64,000 nt of DNA from Pseudomonas sp. C2B4 (GTDB taxonomy: Bacteria > Pseudomonadota > Gammaproteobacteria > Pseudomonadales > Pseudomonadaceae), in NCBI RefSeq assembly GCF_013359695.1, contig NZ_JABFMU010000017.1:39378-103377 (forward strand). The letters run 5' to 3'. A program made the position numbers and the translations under genes. The notes below the pieces were generated by a model that was not told the DNA's origin, ran no database searches, and was given only the letters and a program-made list of their open reading frames with translations. Below are positions 17,149 through 24,429 of this stretch, piece after piece. Within the stretch, counting starts at the first letter, position 1. Every line of letters begins with the position of its first letter.

Positions 17149-17210
17149 GCAGGGCTGAAAAACCTGTAAAGGCATTACGGCTGATCAGGCAGTCTATTGC
17201 AGGATGAATC

Positions 17211-17246
17211 ACCGCATGAGTTTGCAGACCTCATGCGGTTTCGCCT
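17211..17246 (+). terminator. Rho-independent terminator after gapN
   Basis: A perfect 10-bp stem (accgcatgag / ctcatgcggt, 9-base loop) is followed by a T-rich run, 62 bp past the gapN stop. Confidence 0.75.
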
Positions 17247-17302
17247 TTTCCCACGGTTGTTCAACCAGCATGTTGTTTTTCACGCTCTATCTATCAACCG
17301 AA

Positions 17303-18829
17303 TCAGGTCCGTTCGATTGTCAGCGCAACATTCCCCCGGTTATTGCCATAGCAATTCCACGCATCGTTGGCATAGGCATAGAAATAACCGGAGCGCTTCG
17401 GCGTGTATTGGCACCCTTCGCCAATCAAAAATGTCTCGGGTGGGATTAACTGCGCTTTATCATCGACACCCTTACTGTTGGCGATACAACCAATCAAACT
17501 GAACCACTGAAACGCTTCATGGCGCTTGGTGAACTGAAACTCAGCCGAGTTATTGCCGGACAGCGACTTGAACGCCGTCTCGATTTTACCCAGCGCACTG
17601 GCCAGGAGCTGGACGGTTTCGCCTGGATGGAATTTTCCATCATCCGTACCGCCCGGGCCACAGGCAATGGAAGCGTCCATCCACTCACCAGAAGCGCTGA
17701 ACCTGTAAGTCACGCCCTGCTCCAGCCATAACCCGGTTTCGTTCCAAGGGTTGCGTGCGGAAATATCCAGCGTTGCGAACGAAGCCGGTTGAACATCCAG
17801 CGTGCGCCTGTAAGGGCATTGACTAATGGGCGGTGTTTTGTGCCTGCTTATCGCAGAGCTATGCAATTGAACTCTATCGGAAAGGATTGGAATGCTGCGA
17901 GGTTGTGTTGGCAACATCGCGAAAACACCATTGCATGAATCATGCATCGTATCGTTATAGTTAGGCTTGATCTGCTTGAGCATTTCATCATCGAATCGAA
18001 GGCCGCACCTTGCAGCTTCTTCAATCATCCATTTAAGCGCACCGTCGGCTAGCCCGCACTCACGATACCCCCCTCCAACGTCCGCATGCACGCCTGGAAA
18101 CCACACCTGCTTCACATCCTGTGCGACGTCGTAATCGGTCCACAACGTCGGTTGAAAGGTCGCGCGCAATTCGTCCATCGCAATGGCATGTCGCGCAGTG
18201 AGCACGGACTTGTTAAGGGTCGTATCGTGAAAGGTATAGTCCTTGCGACTATCCAACAAATTGAGGAGCGCCATATCATCAGGAATACCCAAGGCACCCA
18301 CCGTGTCCCAAACGCCTATAAATCGTATTTTTATGTCCTGCCCAAGAGCATTGTGATATTTCCACCCCTTGGACTTCCGATCCTTACGAGGGTCTTTTTT
18401 GCCCCTGTAACATTGAAGTAGATATTCGATCCGTTCCCAGACGACGGCGGGGGGCAAGTCTTTGATTTCCAGCAGTCCACACCGAGTTATAAAACCGGAC
18501 AAGCTGCGAACGGTATAGGCGCCTCGACTGAATCCGAATAAAAATATCTGATCATCGTTCTTCAGATCAAAGTTATAACACAGCCGTTGGTAGGCACTCA
18601 TGATGTTCTTATCAAGCCCTTCACCCGCACCACCACCCAGCAACTTCTCCCACCAGTTACCATCCGTCCCTACACCGGGATGGTAATATTTATTCTGTTT
18701 GCCTCCCTGCTCGTCTATATCGTCAATTGCATTGTATATTCGGACAACATTGGTGGGCGCCGGGATACCGTGCTCCCTTTGATCTGGGGTATTCCAGGTA
18801 CCATCGCAGCAGATAACAAGATTAGACAC
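17303..18829 (-). CDS. DUF2235 alpha/beta hydrolase with C-terminal LecA-like lectin domain
   Basis: 508 residues from GTG 18829 with a strong GGAGGTG site. The N-terminal DUF2235 domain begins NLVICCDGTWNTPD, with nucleophile elbow GFSRG (Ser101), a likely catalytic Asp175 in IGVWDTVGALG and His249 in FPGVHADVGGGY. DUF2235 covers Tle1-type phospholipase effectors of type VI secretion and many stand-alone hydrolases. Residues about 345-508 resemble the galactophilic lectin LecA (PA-IL): YANDAWNCYGNNRGNVALTI keeps the LecA calcium/sugar spacing D-x3-T-x2-N-N as Asp489, Cys493, Asn496, Asn497 (Thr replaced by Cys). No VgrG, Hcp or immunity gene is next to it. Local base use is clearly AT-richer than the neighbours, suggesting acquisition. 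Confidence 0.85.
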   Translation of the reverse strand: MSNLVICCDGTWNTPDQREHGIPAPTNVVRIYNAIDDIDEQGGKQNKYYHPGVGTDGNWWEKLLGGGAGEGLDKNIMSAYQRLCYNFDLKNDDQIFLFGFSRGAYTVRSLSGFITRCGLLEIKDLPPAVVWERIEYLLQCYRGKKDPRKDRKSKGWKYHNALGQDIKIRFIGVWDTVGALGIPDDMALLNLLDSRKDYTFHDTTLNKSVLTARHAIAMDELRATFQPTLWTDYDVAQDVKQVWFPGVHADVGGGYRECGLADGALKWMIEEAARCGLRFDDEMLKQIKPNYNDTMHDSCNGVFAMLPTQPRSIPILSDRVQLHSSAISRHKTPPISQCPYRRTLDVQPASFATLDISARNPWNETGLWLEQGVTYRFSASGEWMDASIACGPGGTDDGKFHPGETVQLLASALGKIETAFKSLSGNNSAEFQFTKRHEAFQWFSLIGCIANSKGVDDKAQLIPPETFLIGEGCQYTPKRSGYFYAYANDAWNCYGNNRGNVALTIERT

Positions 18830-19200
18830 GACACACCTCCGTGGCAGTGTCCCTGCCCCGAGCCCTTTCGCGGATAGGAAACCCTAACAACGATATTTAG
18901 CAGAGATACTGACGCGGGACGGAATTTCCTTAATAACATTCCGCGCTTAAGTTAATTCACTTGAGTAACCGCTTTCACTTTCGTTATCACAGCAGTATCA
19001 AACTAAAAACACTCAATCCAGCAAGCCTATTGTTAACATCCGTCTTAGGCTTTTAAGGGCTTTCGTGGCGGGCTTAACAAGACTACGCCGTGGGTCTTAT
19101 TGACTCCACCAAGGGGAAATATCCCAATAGGCACAATTGACGAGATGCAACAGCGCTCATTCAAAACCGTGTCGAGCGCTGATGCATCCAACTACCTTTA
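18830..19200. other. AT-rich intergenic region without a recognisable gene
   Basis: 371 bp between the hydrolase start and the exporter stop. It carries the hydrolase promoter region and no convincing ORF, RNA or terminator. Composition is AT-rich like the hydrolase gene, consistent with one acquired segment. Confidence 0.5.
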
Positions 19201-20097
19201 TCACTCCTGTGCAGCGGTCTGCCGGAACTTCAGGCTCCAGCCCTGTTGCATACCGGCAGCAGCCAGCAGAATGGCGGCGACCCCGATCCATTGCAGCAGC
19301 TCCAGCCGATGGCCAAACGCGAACCAGTCGACGAAAATCGCCGCGATCGGATAGATGAAGGACAACGCCCCCGTCAATGCCGTTGGCAGTTTCTGGATTG
19401 CACCATACAACAGCACGTACATCACGCCGGTGTGCACGATCCCCAGGGTGATCAGGCTCGCCCAGGCGCTCGGGGCCTGCGGCAGCGCTGAAAAATGGGC
19501 GAATGGCGCCAGCAACAGCACGCCGGTACTGACCTGAATCAACGCAATCAGGTGCGGCGGCGTGCCGGTCAGGCGCTTGATGATCAACGCGGCAATCGCG
19601 TAGAGGAACGCAGCCCCCAGCGCCAGTACAATGCCAATCAGGTACTGATTACCGCTTTCGCCCTGCCCGCCATGGGCACTGACAATCGCCAGCATCCCGA
19701 GAAACGAAACACCCAGCCACGCCAGTTTCTGCAACGTGATTTTTTCGTTGAGAAACATCGCGGCCAGCCCCACCAGCATGAAAGGTTGCACGTTGTACAC
19801 CGCCGTACCGATGGCAATCGAGGCGCGGGAGTAAGACGCGAACAGCAGCACCCAGTTGCCAACAATCGCTACGCCGCTGAGTACGGCCAACAGGAACGTG
19901 GTACGGGTCAGAATACCGGGACGCAGGAAACCGAAGGCTGCACAAATCAGCAACAACGTACCGGCACCGAACAGGCAGCGCCAGAACACCACGTCCAGCA
20001 CCGGTTGCCCGGACACCAGCACAAACCAGCCAATGGTCCCGGAGATCAGCATGGCGGCGGTCATTTCGAACGAGCCGCGGCGTATTGTGTTGTCCAT
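19201..20097 (-). CDS. EamA/DMT-superfamily transporter
   Basis: 298 residues from ATG 20097 with GAGGAG seven bases upstream. Ten membrane segments in two EamA halves can be read (for example MTAAMLISGTIGWFVLVSGQ; FMLVGLAAMFLNEKITLQKLAWLGVSFLGMLAIV; GALSFIYPIAAIFVDWFAFG). These proteins export amino acids, metabolites or drugs. Divergent transcription from an Lrp/AsnC regulator 136 bp away suggests amino-acid efflux controlled by that regulator. The longer frame to 20379 overlaps the regulator and is rejected. Confidence 0.93.
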   Translation of the reverse strand: MDNTIRRGSFEMTAAMLISGTIGWFVLVSGQPVLDVVFWRCLFGAGTLLLICAAFGFLRPGILTRTTFLLAVLSGVAIVGNWVLLFASYSRASIAIGTAVYNVQPFMLVGLAAMFLNEKITLQKLAWLGVSFLGMLAIVSAHGGQGESGNQYLIGIVLALGAAFLYAIAALIIKRLTGTPPHLIALIQVSTGVLLLAPFAHFSALPQAPSAWASLITLGIVHTGVMYVLLYGAIQKLPTALTGALSFIYPIAAIFVDWFAFGHRLELLQWIGVAAILLAAAGMQQGWSLKFRQTAAQE

Positions 20098-20233
20098 CTT
20101 CAGACTCCTCTGTGAGTGGGCAAAGTATGCCAATCGACCCAATGGATTCTCCAGCGCAAAAATCAGGCTAAACTCGAGATCTGCCTTTTTTATCAAGGTA
20201 CTTTTGAATAATTGCCTAATAGAGGTTTTCGTC

Positions 20234-20671
20234 ATGACCGATGACATCGACCAAGTGCTGATCACCGCATTGATGGAAGATTCGCGACGTTCACTCAAGG
20301 CGCTGGCGCACCTCAGCGGTCTATCTTCGCCCAGCGTTGCCGAGCGCCTGCGTCGCCTTGAGGAGCGTGGGGTCCTCAAGGGCTACACCGTTGAAATCGA
20401 CCCGAAATGCTTCGGTTATCAGCTCCAGGCCATCGTGCGCGTTCGCCCGCTGCCAGGCCAGTTGCAGGAAGTGGAACGGCAAATCATGGCCATTCCCGAG
20501 TTCACCGAATGCGACAAGGTGACCGGCGACGACTGCTTCATCGCACGTCTGCACGTACGTTCGATGGAACAACTGGATACCTTGCTCGACCGACTCAACA
20601 CCCACGCCGAAACCAACACTGCGATCGTCAAGAAAACCCCGGTCAAGCGTCGGTTGCCGCCAATGGCGTGA
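20234..20671 (+). CDS. Lrp/AsnC-family regulator
   Basis: 145 residues from ATG 20234. The helix-turn-helix is DDIDQVLITALMEDSRRSLKALAHLSGLSSPSVAERLRRLEERGVLKGYTVEIDP, followed by a RAM ligand-binding domain (QAIVRVRPLPGQLQEVERQIMAIPEFTECDKVTGDDCFIARLHV). It is divergent from the EamA exporter, the classic arrangement for a regulator sensing the exporter's amino-acid substrate. Confidence 0.94.
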   Translation: MTDDIDQVLITALMEDSRRSLKALAHLSGLSSPSVAERLRRLEERGVLKGYTVEIDPKCFGYQLQAIVRVRPLPGQLQEVERQIMAIPEFTECDKVTGDDCFIARLHVRSMEQLDTLLDRLNTHAETNTAIVKKTPVKRRLPPMA

Positions 20672-20726
20672 ATGGGTCCCTCGAAAGCTGTAAACTGGCC
20701 TTTTTTTCCAGCTAAGGATTGGCGGT

Positions 20727-21056
20727 ATGAAAACCCGATTTGTATTGTTGGCGATGCTGATGCTAGGGGGATGCGGCACGGTCCAGACGGTGATGCGCGC
20801 AGATGAAGTGGCCGCCAAAAGCCTCAAGGAGCAAAACAGTTACTGCGGTGCAGTTCCCCGAATCTACAGTGGCGTGATGTACGACTTCTGCTATCTGAAT
20901 GCGCCTTTGGAAAAAGGACGGGACGCACAGATCCATGGCCCCGCACCGGCCATTGTGCTGGTCGACGTGGTCCTTTCCGGCACGCTCGACACCTTGCTGC
21001 TGCCCTACACCGTCTACCGGCAGCAAGCCGACGGAAGCATCATCATTACCGAGTAA
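20727..21056 (+). CDS. YceK/YidQ-family lipoprotein
   Basis: 109 residues. The lipobox is LMLGGC within MKTRFVLLAMLMLGGCGTVQT; the body contains YSGVMYDFC, GPAPAIVLVDVVLSGTLDTLLLPYTVY, the YceK/YidQ pattern. Membrane-anchored, function unknown. An AAGGA site precedes the ATG, and a bidirectional terminator follows 18 bp after the stop. Confidence 0.92.
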   Translation: MKTRFVLLAMLMLGGCGTVQTVMRADEVAAKSLKEQNSYCGAVPRIYSGVMYDFCYLNAPLEKGRDAQIHGPAPAIVLVDVVLSGTLDTLLLPYTVYRQQADGSIIITE

Positions 21057-21074
21057 CCCCGTATTCCAGACATG

Positions 21075-21100
21075 AAAAAACCCGCCGAAGCGGGTTTTTT
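21075..21100. terminator. Bidirectional Rho-independent terminator
   Basis: aaaaaacccgc-cgaa-gcgggtttttt: an 11-bp stem with A and T runs on both sides, serving the lipoprotein gene (+) and the BI-1 gene (-). Confidence 0.92.
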
Positions 21101-21116
21101 CATTCAAGGCTGACGA

Positions 21117-21788
21117 TCAGTCATCGCGGCTCATGATACCGAACAGCTGCAACAGGCTGACGAACAGGTTGTAGATCGATACATACAGGCTGATGGTCGC
21201 CATGATGTAGTTGCGCTCGCCACCGTGAATGATGGCGCTGGTCTGGAACAGAATGCAGACTGAGGAAAACAGCACAAAACCTGCGCTGATCGCCAGTTGC
21301 AGGCCGCTGATCTGGAAGAAGAAGCTGGCCAGCGTCGCGCCGAGCAGGACAAAGAAGCCCGCTGTAATGAAACCACCGAGGAAGCTCATGTCCTTGCGGG
21401 TGATCAGTACATAGGCCGACAGACCACCGAACACCAATGCCGTCATCGCAAAGGCCGAGCTGACCACTTCAGCGCCACCCTGCATGCCCAGGTAACGGTT
21501 GAGGATCGGGCCGAGCAGGAAACCCATGAAACCGGTCAGGGCAAATGCCGACACCAGGCCCCAGGCGGAATCGCGGAGTTTGTTGGTGAGGAAAAACAGG
21601 CCATAGAACCCGATCAGCACTACGAAGATGTTCGGGTAGCCGACGCGCATCTGCTGGGCAACATAGGCGGTCAAACCGCTGAATGCGAGGGTTAGAGCGA
21701 GCAAGCCGTATGTGTTTCGCAGGACGCGGCTAACCTCTAGCTGCTCAGCCTGCAAGCTGTTATTAACTGCGTAATCCTGTTCGCGCAT
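21117..21788 (-). CDS. Bax inhibitor-1/YccA-family membrane protein
   Basis: 223 residues with seven membrane segments and the BI-1 features (VLRNTYGLLALTLAFSGLTAYVAQQ near the start; YVSIYNLFVSLLQLFGIMSRDD at the end, with the acidic C-terminus). Relatives are E. coli YccA, which modulates FtsH, and the calcium-leak BsYetJ. It is a single-gene unit ending at the shared terminator and lies upstream of the tRNA gene in the opposite direction. Confidence 0.95.
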   Translation of the reverse strand: MREQDYAVNNSLQAEQLEVSRVLRNTYGLLALTLAFSGLTAYVAQQMRVGYPNIFVVLIGFYGLFFLTNKLRDSAWGLVSAFALTGFMGFLLGPILNRYLGMQGGAEVVSSAFAMTALVFGGLSAYVLITRKDMSFLGGFITAGFFVLLGATLASFFFQISGLQLAISAGFVLFSSVCILFQTSAIIHGGERNYIMATISLYVSIYNLFVSLLQLFGIMSRDD

Positions 21789-21911
21789 GGCGACACTCCT
21801 GTTGGTTTGTAACGTTCAGTCGCAAAGATCATAACAGACGCTCTGTAACAAGCTATGCAGAGAGTTTGACAGTGTGTTTCATTCAGGTATTATGGCGCCC
21901 GCAACGCAAAC

Positions 21912-21999
21912 GGAGGTGTGGCCGAGTGGTTTAAGGCAACGGTCTTGAAAACCGTCGACTGTAACAGGTCCATGAGTTCGAATCCCATCGCCTCCGCCA
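21912..21999 (+). tRNA. tRNA-Ser (anticodon UGA)
   Basis: 88 nt including an encoded CCA. The acceptor stem pairs GGAGGTG with CGCCTCC; the anticodon stem acggt/accgt (21939-21955) encloses loop cttgaaa with anticodon TGA at 21946-21948; there is a long class II variable arm and a T-arm with GTTCGAATC. No integrase or attachment-site duplication is seen next to it. Confidence 0.97.
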
Positions 22000-22006
22000 T
22001 CTTTAT

Positions 22007-22044
22007 ACGACAAAGCCCTGATTATTCAGGGCTTTGTCGTTTCT
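22007..22044 (+). terminator. Terminator of the tRNA-Ser gene
   Basis: A perfect 15-bp stem (acgacaaagccctga / tcagggctttgtcgt, loop ttat) is followed by ttct, eight bases after the tRNA. Confidence 0.85.
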
Positions 22045-22249
22045 GGCATCTATGAATTCCGCCCCCCGATCACCCTTTCCGCTCCTTACCCGTGATCGCC
22101 AATCCCCAGTCAGACCCCGAAATCTCCCCGGCTGTAGTTGAAGTCGTCATGGCCTTGCTCTCCACCGACAAGACAGATCGCTGAGTCCTGGTCGATGGCC
22201 CCCTGAAAAACGCTCCTGCAAACAAACTGAAAATCTGTCTTTCCGGTGC

Positions 22250-22280
22250 TTGACCTTAAAGTTCAGTTTAACGTTAAGGT
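22250..22280 (+). promoter_or_regulatory. MerR-type promoter A, upstream of the small secreted protein
   Basis: TTGACC (22250-22255) and TAAGGT (22275-22280) are separated by 19 bp, the long spacer typical of MerR-activated promoters. An ACCTTAA...TTAAGGT inverted repeat lies across it. The first 14 bases are identical to the promoter in front of the alpha/beta hydrolase 955 bp away, so both are likely targets of the MerR regulator encoded between them. Confidence 0.65.
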
Positions 22281-22351
22281 GATTTCAGGCAGTCCTCTGA
22301 AGCCTGCCCGGCCGACGCCATCAAGCAGATGCATCCACCTGGAGAGACAGA

Positions 22352-22684
22352 TTGAAACTCGCAAGCGCCGTTTTAACAGGATTGCTGTTCAACACTTTGG
22401 CCAACCATGCGTTGGCGCAGGCGCCTGAAATGCCCAACACCAGCAGCTTCACCAATCTCGATCACCAAGGCCAACTGGCCTATGGATATGCGGTTTCCCG
22501 CCAACTCAGCCATGGTTCCAGCCGGAGCGCGGACTCGGCAACCCTTACGCTGGGCGACGGTAGCCTGTCGAACTACATCCGCTCCTTGAAGCTGGGGAAA
22601 ATGATGAAGTACGAATACGTGCCAGCGTTCCAAAGTGCGCTCTACGCGCCGAAGCCGTTAGCGGCGCTGGCTGACGGGCACTGA
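22352..22684 (+). CDS. Small secreted protein of unknown function, putative MerR target
   Basis: 110 residues from TTG 22352, with GGAGAG five bases upstream. An N-terminal signal peptide (KLASAVLTGLLFNTLANHALA) is followed by a hydrophilic 85-residue body rich in Ser, Leu and Gly (SFTNLDHQGQLAYGYAVSRQLSHG; later LKLGKMMKYEYVPAFQSALY). No family is recognised, and there are no cysteines or repeats. About 70 bp upstream is a MerR-type promoter matching that of the hydrolase, so the protein is probably induced by the same signal. Periplasmic or extracellular location is inferred from the signal. Confidence 0.7.
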   Translation: MKLASAVLTGLLFNTLANHALAQAPEMPNTSSFTNLDHQGQLAYGYAVSRQLSHGSSRSADSATLTLGDGSLSNYIRSLKLGKMMKYEYVPAFQSALYAPKPLAALADGH

Positions 22685-22703
22685 TTCGACGATCCGGTAA
22701 AAG

Positions 22704-22730
22704 CCTGTCAGGTCTCACAAGCCTGACAGG
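22704..22730. terminator. Stem-loop between convergent genes, possible terminator
   Basis: cctgtcagg / cctgacagg forms a 9-bp stem with a 9-base loop between the small secreted protein and the convergent merR gene. There is no clear T run. Confidence 0.4.
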
Positions 22731-22735
22731 TGAAG

Positions 22736-23185
22736 CTACTTGGACGACGCGATATCGCGGCCGCGTGGTGCTGCCGCCACACCTTCCTCGCGCAGACGAT
22801 GCAACAGCAACTGCGTGTTGTCCACGCAACTCATGCCCTCAGGCTTGCTTTCAACACCTTCGATCACCAGCAGCAGTTGCGCTTTGTTCTGGGCCAGCCG
22901 TTGCTGGAGGATTTCGATTTCCTCAACCTTGCGCTTGAGCCCGCTGAGCAGCTCTTCATGTTTCCAACCGTTCGCATTCATCGGCAGTAATTGTCGGATT
23001 TCTTCCAATGAAAAACCCGCCGCCTGGGCACCCGTGATGATCTCCAGAACCCACTCCGTATCAGGCGCATAGTCCCGATACCCATTGGCTTTTCGGGCGA
23101 CAGACTTGATCAGGCCGCTCGCTTCGTAGAAACGGATGCGCGAAGGCGCCAGTCCAGTGATTTTCGCCAGTTCGCCTATTCTCAT
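22736..23185 (-). CDS. MerR-family transcriptional regulator
   Basis: 149 residues from ATG 23185 (MRIGELAKITGLAPSRIRFYEASGLI) with GGAG upstream; an in-frame extension to 23266 runs through the promoter and is rejected. The winged helix is followed by LEIITGAQAAGFSLEEIRQLLP and a dimerisation coiled coil (LLSGLKRKVEEIEILQQRLAQNKAQLLLVIEGVE). One cysteine (SCVDNTQ) follows the coil, which is not a metal-site array, so an organic or redox signal is as likely as a metal. It lies between two promoters with matching MerR-type operators. Confidence 0.93.
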   Translation of the reverse strand: MRIGELAKITGLAPSRIRFYEASGLIKSVARKANGYRDYAPDTEWVLEIITGAQAAGFSLEEIRQLLPMNANGWKHEELLSGLKRKVEEIEILQQRLAQNKAQLLLVIEGVESKPEGMSCVDNTQLLLHRLREEGVAAAPRGRDIASSK

Positions 23186-23204
23186 ATTCCGCTCCGCAAA
23201 ACCA

Positions 23205-23235
23205 TTGACCTTAAAGTTGACTTTAAACCTAAAGT
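23205..23235 (+). promoter_or_regulatory. MerR-type promoter B, upstream of the alpha/beta hydrolase
   Basis: TTGACC (23205-23210), a 19-bp spacer containing the perfect inverted repeat TTAAAGTTGACTTTAA (23211-23226), then TAAAGT (23230-23235). It is divergent from merR, whose start is 20 bp to the left, so the regulator probably controls itself as well. Confidence 0.7.
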
Positions 23236-23394
23236 GATTTGGCGGCCAAGCGTGGGCGAGAACCAAACCAGGACCAGTCCCTCTGAACCGCCTATTGGAT
23301 GGGCAGCGTGTTATTCAACAAGGGCAAGGCTCAACAAGGGTCACGATCAGAACACGATTGGTCATACCCTCCATTTCATTCGGGAGATGCGAAC

Positions 23395-24225
23395 ATGGGT
23401 TATGTCACGACGCAGGACGGTGTTGAGATTTTTTACAAAGACTGGGGTCCACGCGATGCCCCCGTGATTTTCTTTCATCATGGTTGGCCGCTCAGCGCGG
23501 ACGACTGGGATGCGCAAATGCTGTTTTTCCTGGCGAACGGCTACCGGGTGGTTGCCCACGATCGACGCGGCCACGGGCGATCCAGTCAGGTTTGGGACGG
23601 GCACGACATGGATCACTATGCGGATGACGTCGCGGCCGTGGTCGACCATCTTGGCGTGCAGGGTGCCGTCCATGTGGGTCACTCCACCGGTGGGGGTGAA
23701 GTCATCCATTACATTGCTCGCCACGGCGAAGACCGAGTGTCGAAGGCGGCGATCATCAGTGCCGTGCCGCCCCTGATGGTCCAGACCCCGGGCAATCCAG
23801 GCGGTCTGCCGAAGTCGGTTTTCGATGACTTGCAGGCGCAGCTGAAGGCTAACCGTGCACAGTTCTACCATGACGTTCCGGCAGGGCCTTTCTACGGTTA
23901 TAACCGCCCTGGTGCAAAACCGTCCGAAGGCATCATTCTGAACTGGTGGCGCCAAGGCATGATGGGCTGCGCCAAGGCACATTACGACGGGATCGTAGCC
24001 TTTTCCCAGACCGACTTTACCGACGATCTAAAGAGCATCAAGATCCCCGTGCTGGTGATGCATGGGGATGATGATCAGATCGTGCCTTATGAAAATTCCG
24101 GACTCTTGTCAGCCAAACTCTTGCAGAACAGCACGCTGAAAACCTACTCGGGCTACCCACACGGAATGCCCACAACGAACGCCGATACCATCAACGCCGA
24201 CTTGCTCGCTTTCCTGCGAGGTTAG
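23395..24225 (+). CDS. Alpha/beta hydrolase, non-haem chloroperoxidase (perhydrolase) type
   Basis: 276 residues from ATG 23395 with GGGAG upstream. The fold is typical: FFHHGWPLSADDWDAQMLFFLANGYRVVAHDRRGHGRS, nucleophile elbow GHSTGG, acid in VLVMHGDDDQIVPYENS and catalytic His in GYPHGMPTTNADTINADLLAFL. This is the cofactor-free haloperoxidase/perhydrolase branch, whose physiological role is usually ester or lactone hydrolysis. A 150-base leader separates it from the MerR-type promoter. No neighbouring gene names a substrate. Confidence 0.93.
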   Translation: MGYVTTQDGVEIFYKDWGPRDAPVIFFHHGWPLSADDWDAQMLFFLANGYRVVAHDRRGHGRSSQVWDGHDMDHYADDVAAVVDHLGVQGAVHVGHSTGGGEVIHYIARHGEDRVSKAAIISAVPPLMVQTPGNPGGLPKSVFDDLQAQLKANRAQFYHDVPAGPFYGYNRPGAKPSEGIILNWWRQGMMGCAKAHYDGIVAFSQTDFTDDLKSIKIPVLVMHGDDDQIVPYENSGLLSAKLLQNSTLKTYSGYPHGMPTTNADTINADLLAFLRG

Positions 24226-24234
24226 GAAAATTGG

Positions 24235-24266
24235 GGGGCAGGTAATTATCCTGCCCCTCACTTTCT
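24235..24266 (+). terminator. Rho-independent terminator after the hydrolase
   Basis: ggggcagg / cctgcccc 8-bp GC stem with a 7-base loop, followed by tcactttctt, ten bases after the stop codon. Confidence 0.75.
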
Positions 24267-24429
24267 TCGAAGTCACTGAATCGACGCGCCAGGCCGGTTT
24301 CTGCCTGTACGGTCAGACAGCTTCGGACCTTCTCTGCCGGTCAAAAACCACGAATTGCGCCGGTTAACGCACGCTCCTGCTGGCGTCTAAGCTTCCACGA
24401 TCAACCCTTGTCAACCAAGGACCCCTTCC

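Noticed and set aside
22092..22184. A 30-codon GTG frame downstream of the tRNA terminator
   Set aside because: No ribosome site and no recognisable features; may be a decayed remnant. The rest of 22045-22249 holds nothing I recognise.
21912..22350. tRNA-Ser as integration site of a mobile island
   Set aside because: No integrase, no repeat of the tRNA 3' end and no composition break next to it.
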